From: RBG-16-57-9 sp964462185
Lineage (GTDB): Archaea; Thermoproteota; Bathyarchaeia; TCS64
Reading direction: 5' to 3'
NCBI GenBank assembly: GCA_964462185.1
Contig: CAYWWV010000009.1
Coordinates: 1 to 42,834 of the forward strand
DNA length: 42,834 nucleotides
Shown here piece by piece: positions 7,995 to 15,697 of this stretch (the stretch's first letter is position 1; the number at the start of each line of letters is the position of its first letter). A program made the position numbers and the translations under genes. The notes beneath the pieces are model-generated. The model saw nothing but the letters and a program-made list of their open reading frames with translations. It ran no database searches and was not told where the DNA came from.

Positions 7995-8445
7995 AGGCCC
8001 GCCTCCTGAGATTGTTCTCGGAGATATACCTCTCCAAGTCGCTGACGCTCCTGAACTCTCCCCCTTTGGCCTTCCGGTACAGCATCCGATAGGTGCTGAC
8101 GGAGATGAGCCTCCTCTCCCTCAGCTTTGCGAGGTGCTTCCTCTGGGCCCTTATCCTATTGATCCACCGGGTTTTGCGGCTCACAACAGCCATCTTGGCG
8201 CCCTTCCGGCTCCCCGGGCCTTTGCGTCTACCCTTCTTCTTTTTCTCGGCAAACACCCTAACCCTTCCCCGGCTCTGGCTGTTTTCTGGGAGGGCGCGAA
8301 TAGCCTTGCTCTTGATTAGGCCCCTGATCTCGGCTCTGGTTATAGCCATGCTTATCTCGTCCATCCTCTCAGGGTCCATCCAGACCCTGTGGACGCCGCA
8401 GCCCAGCACAGATGCAGCCAACTTTCTCTGGGCAGACAGGTTCAT
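7987..8445 (-). CDS. rpl19e: ribosomal protein eL19
   Basis: A large-subunit protein found only in archaea and eukaryotes; 152 residues, the normal length. MNLSAQRKLAASVLGCGVHRVWMDPERMDEI at the start and the Lys/Arg/Gly-rich KKKKGRRKGPGSRKGAKMA stretch in the middle are typical. The ATG at 8445 overlaps the eL32 stop as ATGA. Confidence 0.96.
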   Translation of the reverse strand: MNLSAQRKLAASVLGCGVHRVWMDPERMDEISMAITRAEIRGLIKSKAIRALPENSQSRGRVRVFAEKKKKGRRKGPGSRKGAKMAVVSRKTRWINRIRAQRKHLAKLRERRLISVSTYRMLYRKAKGGEFRSVSDLERYISENNLRRRAFG

Positions 8446-8879
8446 TGTGGCTCCTCCTCTAGTTCCTCGAAATCGCTTTTCCCGGTTTGGACTCCAGGAT
8501 TCAATATGCGGATGTTTAAATCCTTTGCCCTCTCCAGGATGGCCTCACGCTTCTTGGCTCCCACGGAGCCCCCTATCCTGGCGGCCTGGGTCTCGGGGTC
8601 GATCTTCTCCAAGTCCCTGGGGTTGAAAACCAGAACCTCCTCCAAACCAGAGGGGTGGAGACCCCTAACAGCGGCTGGACCCCTATACCCGGGTTTAACA
8701 CTCCTAGGCCAGCCCTTCAACTCCGTACGCATCTTGTTGTCGATACCCCTAGGCTTCCGCCAGTGATCCTTAAGCCGTTTATAACGCCAGGACTCGAACC
8801 TTCTAAAGCGGGGCCGCTTCTTGTTAATCCTTGCACGAATCCTCAAAAGCCTCTTCAGTTCCTCGCTCACATCCCTCAC
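8442..8879 (-). CDS. rpl32e: ribosomal protein eL32
   Basis: An archaeal/eukaryotic large-subunit protein of 145 residues. The core RPRFRRFESWRYKRLKDHWRKPRGIDNKMR followed by VKPGYRGPAAVRGLHPSG is diagnostic. It starts with GTG overlapping the uL6 stop as GTGA, and overlaps eL19 by 4 bases downstream. There is no long N-terminal extension of the kind seen in halophiles. Confidence 0.95.
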   Translation of the reverse strand: MRDVSEELKRLLRIRARINKKRPRFRRFESWRYKRLKDHWRKPRGIDNKMRTELKGWPRSVKPGYRGPAAVRGLHPSGLEEVLVFNPRDLEKIDPETQAARIGGSVGAKKREAILERAKDLNIRILNPGVQTGKSDFEELEEEPQ

Positions 8880-9409
8880 TCCTTCTTATAGACGTATATG
8901 CCATCCAGGAATTTCCTAGGGTCCTTGCGGCGGATGCGGGTGGCTTGCTGGATGTTGGCGGCTGTCTGGGCGACGGCCTCTATGTCCACTCCCGTGACCA
9001 CCACGTCGTCCCCCTCCACGGAAACCTGTACTCCCTCAAGTATCTTTGCAGTCCTGGGCTTGTTCTCGCCCACGAAGTTGTTGATGACCACCTGGTTGCC
9101 TTGGACCGTCACCGTCATGGGGAAGTGGATGAACACGATCTTCAACCTATAGGTGAAGCCCTGGGTCACCCCCTTAATCATATTCCTGACATGGCTGGCA
9201 ACGGTCTTAACCAGGGCGGCCTGCTTCTTACGGGGGTTCTCATACCAGATGCGTAGACTGTTCCCCGCCAGCTCCAAGTTCAGCTTGGTGTGGCCAAAAT
9301 CCCTAGACACCGAGCCCTTCACACCTGTGACTGCAACCTTACTCCCATCTAGGGTCAGGTTTACATCATCCGGAATCTCCACGAAGCCCTCCACTATTTG
9401 AACAGTCAC
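8876..9409 (-). CDS. rpl6: ribosomal protein uL6
   Basis: A large-subunit protein near the factor-binding site; 177 residues in two repeated domains. VEIPDDVNLTLDGSKVAVTGVKGSVSRDF opens domain 1. Domain 2 holds NFVGENKPRTAK and ends with the archaeal TRIRRKDPRKFLDGIYVYKKE. The start is GTG, 12 bases after uS8. Confidence 0.95.
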   Translation of the reverse strand: MTVQIVEGFVEIPDDVNLTLDGSKVAVTGVKGSVSRDFGHTKLNLELAGNSLRIWYENPRKKQAALVKTVASHVRNMIKGVTQGFTYRLKIVFIHFPMTVTVQGNQVVINNFVGENKPRTAKILEGVQVSVEGDDVVVTGVDIEAVAQTAANIQQATRIRRKDPRKFLDGIYVYKKE

Positions 9410-9421
9410 CTATACACACCT

Positions 9422-9805
9422 CTAATACACGTAGGCAAGCAGTATTCCGCCGACGTTCTCCTCCCTGGCCTTGGTGTGGTCCATCACACCCTTGGAGGTG
9501 GAGAGTATGAGTACCCCTATGTCCCTGCTGGGGAGGAATCTCTTCTCCCACTTCTCCAACTCGGATACCTTTGTCTTGAACCTGGGCCTGATGGCCTTGG
9601 TCTCATTTATCCGCCCGAAAAGCTGCACCCTGAACTTGCCCTGCCTGCCGTCGTCTATGAACTCTATCTCGCCGATGTACCCTTTGGACTGGATGAGCCG
9701 GAGAACCCGCCCCACCAACCCCGAGGCCGGTGCAATAATACACTCGTTCTTACGCCTCTCTTCGTGGGCCATTATAGTGTTCAACGCATTTACAAGTGGA
9801 TCCAT
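9422..9805 (-). CDS. rps8: ribosomal protein uS8
   Basis: A small-subunit assembly protein of 127 residues. DPLVNALNTIMAHEERRKNECIIAPASGLVGRVLRLIQ at the N-terminus and the C-terminal RDIGVLILSTSKGVMDHTKA...GGILLAYVY match archaeal S8. It starts with ATG 4 bases after the uS14 stop. Confidence 0.96.
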   Translation of the reverse strand: MDPLVNALNTIMAHEERRKNECIIAPASGLVGRVLRLIQSKGYIGEIEFIDDGRQGKFRVQLFGRINETKAIRPRFKTKVSELEKWEKRFLPSRDIGVLILSTSKGVMDHTKAREENVGGILLAYVY

Positions 9806-9809
9806 ATCC

Positions 9810-9974
9810 TCACCTCAGCTTCTTAAAACCAAGCTTCCCAGCCACCTCTCGGAAACACTGGCGGCAAAGGTTTAACCCGTATCTCCTGATGAGCCCCTGC
9901 TTGGTCCCGCATCGGATGCATCCCCTGCTACCCTTCCCGTAGTGCCTCTTCTTCGGGGGGATCTGCTTGCTCAT
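9810..9974 (-). CDS. rps14: ribosomal protein uS14 (zinc-binding form)
   Basis: Translating the minus strand from the ATG at 9974 gives a 54-residue protein, short enough to be missed by a length filter. It carries the uS14 zinc site C19-X2-C22 (GCIRCG) and C37-X2-C40 (LCRQCFRE), with a basic start (PPKKRHYGKGSRG). The order uL5-uS14-uS8 is the standard archaeal one. The start ATG overlaps the uL5 stop by 4 bases, and the stop (TGA, 9810-9812) comes just before the uS8 ATG. Confidence 0.95.
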   Translation of the reverse strand: MSKQIPPKKRHYGKGSRGCIRCGTKQGLIRRYGLNLCRQCFREVAGKLGFKKLR

Positions 9975-10492
9975 GGCCGGCCCTCCACCTCCACATTATA
10001 GTTCTCGACTATGAATCTCATCGCCTCCTCCGGCGTCACCCTGTGGTTGTGCCCAACCTTGGACCTAGCCCTTCTACGCCTGGCAACCCGGTAACCTGGG
10101 CGTTCCAGGGAAACGCAGACATCCATACCAATGATGCCCTTCTCGGGGTCGTACCTGGTGCCCGGGAGGTCTATGTGTTCTCGGATGCCGAACGCAAAGT
10201 TCCCATCCCTGTCAAAGCTACGAGCCTTCAACCGGTGTCCAACGGCTGTAAGGGCCTTCCTCAGGAAAGCGTCGGCCTTCTCCTTTCTCAGGGTAACGGT
10301 GCACGCCATGGGCTCGCCCCTGCGGATGCCCCAGGGCCTTATGGATTGCTTGGCCACTCGATGGTTTGGCTTCTGCCCGGTTACCTCCTCCAAAATATCC
10401 ATGGCGTTTTGGAGGGGTTCACCGCTGGCGCCCACACTAATGTTGACCACCACCTTGCCCAGTCTTATCTCCCTCATAGGGTTCTCCGCCAT
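9971..10492 (-). CDS. rpl5: ribosomal protein uL5
   Basis: A large-subunit 5S rRNA-contacting protein of about 173 residues. NPMREIRLGKVVVNISVGASGEPLQNAMDILEEVTGQKP and the later FGIREHIDLPGTRYDPEKGIIGMDV are hallmark L5 stretches. The frame reaches a TTG at 10495, but the ATG at 10492 overlaps the eS4 stop as TGATG and is the better start. Confidence 0.95.
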   Translation of the reverse strand: MAENPMREIRLGKVVVNISVGASGEPLQNAMDILEEVTGQKPNHRVAKQSIRPWGIRRGEPMACTVTLRKEKADAFLRKALTAVGHRLKARSFDRDGNFAFGIREHIDLPGTRYDPEKGIIGMDVCVSLERPGYRVARRRRARSKVGHNHRVTPEEAMRFIVENYNVEVEGRP

Positions 10493-11232
10493 CAAACCCC
10501 CTCCTCCTCACCCAAGCTTATCACGGGCTCGTTGTCACCAACCACAAAGATGTAACTGGCAAGGGTCCTGATGTCCTCCCCCTGAGAAGTCCTGAGGGTT
10601 GCGGTTTTCTTTTCCCCCGGCTCGTCGCCTATGTGGATCAGGGTCCCCCTGGCCCCCTGGCTGCGCCCTCCAATCACTATGGCGGGTTTCATCTCCTTGA
10701 ACTCGTAGTGGCCCAGCAACTCCCGCTCAGGGAGTTTCAGGCTCACCACATCGTTGACCTTGAAGTGGTCTTCCTCGGGTTCTAGGATGATGTTGGAGCC
10801 GTCGTGGAGGTTTAACTGGATTCTGCCCCCCTTCAGGGTGTTCTTTCCCTCCACCTTACACAGCTTCATCTGGGCCTCCTCGGGGGTTATAGGGGTTAGC
10901 TTGAGCCTTCCCTTCCCCGCGGGCAGGACGCGGAAATACTCCTGGGTGTCGGGTATTTGAACCACATCCATCAGCCCCACGGTGTATCCCTTGTCCCTCC
11001 TGGGTTTACCGTCCACCCAGAATTTGTTCTGGCTCAGGATGATCTTGGCCTCTTTAGCCGTCTCAGCGTAGCCCAGTTCCTCCCTGAGTAAAACCGTGGC
11101 TGGTATCCCGGTCTCTAGGCTGTGGGGGCCTGGCTTGGGTTTGATGGACCAAACCTTGGTTTTACGATGTATGGGCCAGTGGGCAGGGCTGTCATGCCTC
11201 TTCAAGTGCCTTGAGGGCCCCTTCTTACCCAA
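10492..11232 (-). CDS. rps4e: ribosomal protein eS4
   Basis: An archaeal/eukaryotic small-subunit protein of 246 residues with an S4-like RNA-binding fold and a KOW-type C-terminal part. MGKKGPSRHLKRHDSPAHWPI opens it, and the NKFWVDGKPRRDKGYTVGLMDVVQI segment is the S4 domain core. It starts with TTG at 11232, with GGAGGAG just upstream, one base after the uL24 stop. No in-frame ATG near the N-terminus would keep the conserved start. Confidence 0.95.
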   Translation of the reverse strand: MGKKGPSRHLKRHDSPAHWPIHRKTKVWSIKPKPGPHSLETGIPATVLLREELGYAETAKEAKIILSQNKFWVDGKPRRDKGYTVGLMDVVQIPDTQEYFRVLPAGKGRLKLTPITPEEAQMKLCKVEGKNTLKGGRIQLNLHDGSNIILEPEEDHFKVNDVVSLKLPERELLGHYEFKEMKPAIVIGGRSQGARGTLIHIGDEPGEKKTATLRTSQGEDIRTLASYIFVVGDNEPVISLGEEEGV

Positions 11233-11233
11233 C

Positions 11234-11611
11234 CTACTCCTCCTCCTGGAACCCTTTCCTCTCCAGCACCCCCCTCCTCCAAGGGTCCCGGAGGTTGAGC
11301 CGCGTGATCATAACATTCTGCGGCTTGATGGGGACCTGCACGGTGGAACCATCCATCCTCGTCCGGGTTATCCCCTCAACATAGATTCGATAGTGCTTGC
11401 GGTCAACCCTTAGAACCCGCCCCTCAGCCAGCCGCCGGTCGCCTTTCACAATGGTCACCGTATCGTCCTCCACAATAGGCATGCTTCTAACACCGTGCTC
11501 GGCCCTGAGCGTTGGGCTTAGGGGCGCGGAGAGCTGTCTCCCCCTTAAGTGGTGCGGGGCAGAGTATAGCCGCTTCCTGGCCTTGGATGGCTTAGTGGTC
11601 TTGGCCCTCAT
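11234..11611 (-). CDS. rpl24: ribosomal protein uL24
   Basis: A large-subunit assembly-initiating protein with a KOW motif (VEDDTVTIVKGDRRLAEGRVLRVDRKHYRIYVEG). The frame stays open to 11650, but that extension lies inside uL14. The ATG at 11611 overlaps the uL14 stop by one base (TGATG) and gives a natural archaeal start (MRAKTTKPSKARKRLYSAPHHLR), so I take a 125-residue protein. Confidence 0.94.
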   Translation of the reverse strand: MRAKTTKPSKARKRLYSAPHHLRGRQLSAPLSPTLRAEHGVRSMPIVEDDTVTIVKGDRRLAEGRVLRVDRKHYRIYVEGITRTRMDGSTVQVPIKPQNVMITRLNLRDPWRRGVLERKGFQEEE

Positions 11612-12030
11612 CAAACCACCACCCTGGCCAAAGCCCCTAGCCTTGCCCACCTCTCCACGGCTTCCCTGGCCACGGGTCCTTTAATATCAGATCCCCTCAT
11701 GGTCCCCTCCGGGGTTAAGATCACGGCCGCGTTGTCCTCGAATTGAATCCAAGTCCCATCACTCCGAGGGTAAGGCTTCCTTTGACGGACAATCACCGCA
11801 TTGAACAGTTGCTTCCTCATCTCAGGCGTCCCCTCCCTACATGAGACCATCACCAGGTCGCCAACCCCGATGCTGGGCAGCCTCCTACGCCTACCCTTAT
11901 ACCCAATCATCTGGATTATTCTGAGCCGCCTCGCCCCAGTGTTGTCGGCGCAATTAATCATGCTACCAATAGTCAACCCGCCGCTGGTCTTCCTCCGTGG
12001 CAGAATCCTACGCTTAATCCTCTTCGACAT
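11611..12030 (-). CDS. rpl14: ribosomal protein uL14
   Basis: A large-subunit interface protein of 139 residues. The motif GSMINCADNTGARRLRIIQMIGYKGRRRRLPSIGVGDLVMVS is unmistakable, as is the VRQRKPYPRSDGTWIQFEDNAAVIL stretch. It starts with ATG two bases after uS17 and is linked to uL24 by a 1-base overlap. Confidence 0.97.
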   Translation of the reverse strand: MSKRIKRRILPRRKTSGGLTIGSMINCADNTGARRLRIIQMIGYKGRRRRLPSIGVGDLVMVSCREGTPEMRKQLFNAVIVRQRKPYPRSDGTWIQFEDNAAVILTPEGTMRGSDIKGPVAREAVERWARLGALARVVV

Positions 12031-12032
12031 CC

Positions 12033-12344
12033 CTATGCCTCCTTCAGCACTTCCACCACTACAAAGGACTTGGTTTTGCTAAGGGGCCGGCACTCGGCTA
12101 TGCGAACCTGGTCGCCCACCTTGACTGGCAGGCACGGGGTTCGATGGGCAGTGATCCTGCTCCTCATGCGGGAGTACCGCTCGTATTTCTTGTCGTAAAC
12201 GGTGTAGTTGACTTGGACCACGCAGGATTTCTGCATCCTGGTGCTAACCACCACTCCTTCAAGGATCCTCCCTCTCACAGATAGGGAGCCGTGGAAGGGG
12301 CAGTCCTCCTCGCCGCAGTCCTTCTCCGGTTTCTTTAAAGCCAT
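12033..12344 (-). CDS. rps17: ribosomal protein uS17
   Basis: A small-subunit protein of 103 residues. The archaeal N-terminal Cys pair (DCGEEDCPFHG), the OB-fold VRGRILEGVVVSTRMQKSCVVQV and the C-terminal HRTPCLPVKVGDQVRIAECRPLSKTKSFVVVE are typical. The frame runs to a TTG at 12347, but the ATG one codon inside (12344) is preferred. Confidence 0.95.
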   Translation of the reverse strand: MALKKPEKDCGEEDCPFHGSLSVRGRILEGVVVSTRMQKSCVVQVNYTVYDKKYERYSRMRSRITAHRTPCLPVKVGDQVRIAECRPLSKTKSFVVVEVLKEA

Positions 12345-12357
12345 CAACTCTTGTCCC

Positions 12358-12639
12358 TTACCATCTCTTTCTGTTCTTCTTCACCCGGTCCTCGGGTCTC
12401 CCCATGATGGCGTATCCCTCCACCAGGACACTCTCCTCGCCCAGGTCGAACTTGAACACCGCGTCCTTCTTGGCGACCCTCCTATCCCCATTGCCCCTGA
12501 TTACAAGGGTCTTCATGGTTTCATCCAGCACCACGCCTTTGATGCCTTTGTTGCAGGGGTTGGAGTCGTCCACCACCTCTACAGGTAGCCCTATCAACTC
12601 GTGTCGCACTATTTCACGTGAGTCGATAGGTTTAGACAC
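12358..12639 (-). CDS. rnp1: RNase P protein component 1 (Rnp1/Pop4)
   Basis: A 93-residue Sm-like protein subunit of archaeal RNase P, which matures tRNA 5' ends. The pattern HELIGLPVEVVDDSNPCNKGIKGVVLDETMKTLVIRG followed by a basic C-terminal tail (RPEDRVKKNRKRW) matches the Rpp29/Pop4 family. Its place between uL29 and uS17 is the standard archaeal arrangement and supports the call. It starts with GTG two bases after uL29. Confidence 0.93.
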   Translation of the reverse strand: MSKPIDSREIVRHELIGLPVEVVDDSNPCNKGIKGVVLDETMKTLVIRGNGDRRVAKKDAVFKFDLGEESVLVEGYAIMGRPEDRVKKNRKRW

Positions 12640-12641
12640 GG

Positions 12642-12842
12642 TTATCCCTCCTCCTCATTCAAGGATGTTAGTATCCTGGCGATACTCCTCTTGAGGGCTC
12701 GGACTCGCCCAGGGTTCTCCACGGCTCCACCTGCCTTTATCATGGTTTTTAGCTTGGTGAGCTCGGTGCGGAGTTCTTGGAGCTTATCCAACCGCTCCTC
12801 CCTGGACATCTCCCGAATCTCCCTCATCTTGAGAAGGGCCAT
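12642..12842 (-). CDS. rpl29: ribosomal protein uL29
   Basis: A 66-residue two-helix large-subunit protein at the exit tunnel. MREIREMSREERLDKLQELRTELTKLKTMI followed by ENPGRVRALKRSIARILT fits the family, and the position after uS3 is canonical. It starts with ATG two bases after the uS3 stop. Confidence 0.95.
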   Translation of the reverse strand: MALLKMREIREMSREERLDKLQELRTELTKLKTMIKAGGAVENPGRVRALKRSIARILTSLNEEEG

Positions 12843-12844
12843 GC

Positions 12845-13954
12845 TTATTCACCCTCCTCCGGTCCATCACGGGGGGGCTTATCCTCATCCTCCTCTGGGG
12901 GATGTGGTTCAGCCTCCTGTGTTTGATCCACCTCAGCCGGCTCCTTGGATGGGACTGTTTCCTCTTGGGCCTGCATTGGTGGCTCCGCCGCCTCTTGGGC
13001 CTCTCCCTCTTCAAGGGTTTGAGCCTCGGGCTCCAGGCTCTCAGGTGCCTGGGCCTCCTCCTGCGGTGCGTCTGCGCCTTCCACTGGAGTGGTCTCGGCA
13101 GGAGCCTCCGCTGGGGAATCCTCTACTTGGGCCTCCACAGACTCGGCCTCCTCCGGCTCTCCATGGGGCTCAGCCTCCTCCCTCGCCTCCTCAACCGGGG
13201 CCTCAGGAGCCTCGGCAGCGGCCTCCTCCACGGGTTCAATCGTCTCAACGGGTTCAGGCTCGACGGCCTCTGGCGCTGCTTCCTCCAAAGCCTCAGGTTC
13301 CTCGGCTTTGGCCTCAGGGGCTGCCTCTACTGGTGCGGGGGGCTGGTATTCCTCTGGGGGCAGCTCACTGAGATCCACCTTATCGGGGAACTTGGCGTCG
13401 GGGGGAACGATGTTCACAGTAACCCCTAGCACACCCCGCTTCATCTTAACATGCATGGTGGCTGTTCTCACTTGTTTCAGGGCTGGGTCTCCAGCCTTGG
13501 GCACGTAGCCCTCCACCACCTTCTCGAACCTGGACCTGGCGCTCCTCAGAGGCCCCCTCAAAACGATCTCGCACCCCAGGGCCCCCGCCTCCATGATGCG
13601 GTTCAAGCTCCAGAAGACAGCCCTCCTGAAGTGGATCCCACGCTCCAGAGCGTTGGCCACCCTGGAGGCCATGATCAGGGGGTTGAGCTCGGGCACCTCC
13701 ACCTCTATAACGGTTATTTGGGGGTTGGACAAGCCGAGTTCTTCCTCCAGCTTGAGGGAGGCCTCCTTGATGGCCCTCCCCCTCCTCCCAATAACCCTGC
13801 CAGGCCTCATGGCGAAGAGGTTTATCTGGGAACCCAGAGGAGTCTTGGTGAGGGTTATACCCCCGAAGCCGGCTTGCTCGTACTCCCTGGCCAGCAGCTC
13901 CTCAACCCTCATGCGCTCAACGCTGTCCTTGATTATTCTCTTGACCACAGACAT
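12845..13954 (-). CDS. rps3: ribosomal protein uS3 with a long acidic C-terminal tail
   Basis: A small-subunit mRNA-entry protein. Residues 1-205 are an ordinary archaeal S3: a KH domain with RPGRVIGRRGRAIKEASLKLEEELG, then the C-terminal domain with LNRIMEAGALGCEIVLRGPLRSARSRFEKV and KMKRGVLGVTVNIVPPDAKFPDKVDL. After that comes a tail of roughly 165 residues made almost entirely of Glu, Ala, Pro, Val and Gln, with a few Thr/Ser, for 369 in total; archaeal S3 is usually about 210-240. The tail is in frame and ends 2 bases before uL29, so it is not an assembly join. It should be disordered and strongly negative. The start ATG overlaps the uL22 stop by one base. Confidence 0.95.
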   Translation of the reverse strand: MSVVKRIIKDSVERMRVEELLAREYEQAGFGGITLTKTPLGSQINLFAMRPGRVIGRRGRAIKEASLKLEEELGLSNPQITVIEVEVPELNPLIMASRVANALERGIHFRRAVFWSLNRIMEAGALGCEIVLRGPLRSARSRFEKVVEGYVPKAGDPALKQVRTATMHVKMKRGVLGVTVNIVPPDAKFPDKVDLSELPPEEYQPPAPVEAAPEAKAEEPEALEEAAPEAVEPEPVETIEPVEEAAAEAPEAPVEEAREEAEPHGEPEEAESVEAQVEDSPAEAPAETTPVEGADAPQEEAQAPESLEPEAQTLEEGEAQEAAEPPMQAQEETVPSKEPAEVDQTQEAEPHPPEEDEDKPPRDGPEEGE

Positions 13955-14433
13955 TAGAACTCCTCGACCGCGACCTCTATGTGTGTAAGGTGTTTAAAGT
14001 AGGGGGTGGCCCTTCCGAAGGCTCTGGGGATGTATTTCCTTATAACCCTCCCCCGCTGGGCGGCTGCGTGAACTATCCGAAGCCTTTCAGGGTACAAACC
14101 CTTGAACTCGGCGTTGGCTTCCACGGATTTGAGGACCTTAAGTATCTCGGTGGCAGCCTTCTCAGGATATCTACCTGCGTCATGGCCTTGGAGGCCCTTC
14201 CTATGGGCCACCTTCTTCCTGTGGCGGTAGTAGGGGACCGGTCTCTTCTTGGCTGCCACGTCCTCCAGGAACCGCTTGGCGTCTTCCAGCTTCATGCCTT
14301 TAATGGCGTGGCAAATCTCCCTAGCAGCCTTGGGTTTGATCTGAAGGTCCCTACCGCTGGCTATGGCTGTCCGCTCGGGGTCCAGTCCCTGCACCGAGTA
14401 TCTCCAGGTCGGCATATACGCACCGTTCGCCAT
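13954..14433 (-). CDS. rpl22: ribosomal protein uL22
   Basis: A large-subunit exit-tunnel protein of 159 residues. WRYSVQGLDPERTAIASGRDLQIKPKAAREICHAIKGMKLEDAKRFLEDV and the C-terminal ERLRIVHAAAQRGRVIRKYIPRAFGRAT are clear. The first ATG is at 14433, but the TATA box at 14451-14459 places transcription start about 14427-14430, just inside that codon; the ATG at 14415 (MPTWRYSV) may then be the true start. It heads the second part of the ribosomal cluster. Confidence 0.95.
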   Translation of the reverse strand: MANGAYMPTWRYSVQGLDPERTAIASGRDLQIKPKAAREICHAIKGMKLEDAKRFLEDVAAKKRPVPYYRHRKKVAHRKGLQGHDAGRYPEKAATEILKVLKSVEANAEFKGLYPERLRIVHAAAQRGRVIRKYIPRAFGRATPYFKHLTHIEVAVEEF

Positions 14434-14450
14434 GGTTGAATCACGTCTTA

Positions 14451-14459
14451 ATATAAAAA
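14451..14459 (-). promoter_or_regulatory. TATA box in front of uL22
   Basis: On the minus strand TTTTTATATTAAG lies about 20-26 bases upstream of the ATG at 14433. It is the strongest TATA-like element inside the ribosomal cluster and suggests an internal promoter for uL22 and the genes after it. Confidence 0.55.
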
Positions 14460-14512
14460 CATTGTTAGCCCCCGGTTTCTTGGGGCCATCTTTTTGAAAA
14501 ACGGTGTAAACA

Positions 14513-14534
14513 GGGGGTTTTCCCCCAGAAAAAA
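14513..14534 (-). terminator. hairpin and T-run after uS19
   Basis: Read on the minus strand, a T6 run follows the uS19 stop, and just beyond it is a G5-AAAA-C5 hairpin. Archaeal terminators rely mainly on T-runs, so this could end or attenuate the L3-L4-L23-L2-S19 transcript. Confidence 0.4.
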
Positions 14535-14545
14535 GGGGTGGAAGG

Positions 14546-14929
14546 CTACTTGAGGGGGATGTACATGCTGCTCCTCGATGCGCCTATTCCTGGTCTCCCG
14601 TGTCTCACTGGGGTCATGGTTATCGCATACTCGCCCAGGTAGTGCCCCAGCATCTTCTCATTGATTTTTACCTCTTTGAATTCCTTACCTGTGTAGCAGT
14701 AGATGGTTTTTCCCAACATCTCTGGGAGTATGACCAGGTCCCGGGCGTGGGTTCTCACAGGCCTCCCATCACCCTTCCTAAGCTTCTCCAGGACTTTGCG
14801 CTGTTCATCCGTTAGGCCTCGGCGGAGGCTTCTCCGCATTCTCGCGGGTAGGAGTCGGATGAACTCATCCATGGACATGGACTGGAGTTCCTCCGCCGTT
14901 TTCCCCCGCCACCTGAATTCCTTGGGCAT
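14546..14929 (-). CDS. rps19: ribosomal protein uS19
   Basis: A small-subunit head protein of 127 residues. FRWRGKTAEELQSMSMDEFIRLLPARMRRSL is the archaeal opening; VRTHARDLVILPEMLGKTIYCYTGKEFKEVKI and MLGHYLGEYAITMTPVRHGRPGIGA are diagnostic. It is the last gene of the first transcription block: a 112-base space with a T-run, a hairpin and a TATA box separates it from uL22. Confidence 0.96.
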   Translation of the reverse strand: MPKEFRWRGKTAEELQSMSMDEFIRLLPARMRRSLRRGLTDEQRKVLEKLRKGDGRPVRTHARDLVILPEMLGKTIYCYTGKEFKEVKINEKMLGHYLGEYAITMTPVRHGRPGIGASRSSMYIPLK

Positions 14930-14965
14930 TTCAACTCCTCCTTCGGCTAAGTGGGTTTTAAACCC

Positions 14966-15688
14966 TTAGTTTCTCCTCCTCTGTCTTCTACCGCTGTTGC
15001 GAGCCGCTATGAGGCCGACTTTCGCTCCAGGTGGGGCATGCCGGCTCACAGTGGTGGATTTGCCCGGCCTGCGGTGTCGGCCACCGCCGTGGGGGTGCAT
15101 GGCCGCCGGCATCTTCACGCCGTGGGCTGTGGGGTATTTGTGCCCTTTGGCCCGCTTTGCGTGGTACTTCTCCCCGGCTTTCATGAAGGGTTTCTCTTTT
15201 CGGCCTCCACCGCTGACGACCCCTATGGTGGCTCTGCAGGCGCTGAGCAGGGTGACTGTTTTCTTACTGGGGAATCTAAGGGTGGTTTTGTCGCCGGTGT
15301 GGGCCATTACTGTGGCGAAGGCGCCGCTGGATCGTGCTATCTTTCCCCCGTCCCCGGGTCTAAGCTCGATGTTGCAGACCATGGTTCCCTCGGGTATGCT
15401 CCCAAGGGGTAGGATGTTTCCCACGGCTAGGGGTGCTTCGTGGCCTATGTATACTGGTTGGTTGACTGCTAGGCCTTCCACCGCCGCCTGGTAGAACCCT
15501 TGGTTGGGGGCTAGTTCCACGTAGGCGAGGGGCGCCCCCCTCCCGGGTTCGTGGGTGAGGGCTCTCACCTTGCCTTGGAGGGTTTCCGGGGCCAGTGTGG
15601 GGTATTTTGCGGGTGCAACCTTGTTCTTGGAGGCTCTGAATTGGAGCCCGCCTCTTCCCCTTCTCTGAACTCTAATCTTTTTACCCAT
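14966..15688 (-). CDS. rpl2: ribosomal protein uL2
   Basis: A large-subunit protein at the peptidyl-transferase region, 240 residues. GKKIRVQRRGRGGLQFRASKNK, KVRALTHEPGRGAPLAYVEL and the conserved C-terminal block KMPAAMHPHGGGRHRRPGKSTTVSRHAPPGAKVGLIAARNSGRR (with the universally conserved His of HPHGGG) are all present. Downstream, 36 bases separate it from uS19. Confidence 0.97.
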   Translation of the reverse strand: MGKKIRVQRRGRGGLQFRASKNKVAPAKYPTLAPETLQGKVRALTHEPGRGAPLAYVELAPNQGFYQAAVEGLAVNQPVYIGHEAPLAVGNILPLGSIPEGTMVCNIELRPGDGGKIARSSGAFATVMAHTGDKTTLRFPSKKTVTLLSACRATIGVVSGGGRKEKPFMKAGEKYHAKRAKGHKYPTAHGVKMPAAMHPHGGGRHRRPGKSTTVSRHAPPGAKVGLIAARNSGRRQRRRN

Positions 15689-15697
15689 TTAACCACC

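Noticed and set aside
12691..13508. Long plus-strand frames rich in Pro, Ala, Ser and Leu opposite uS3
   Set aside because: They are reverse-strand readings of the repetitive Glu/Ala/Pro tail of uS3, with no start signals and no homology.
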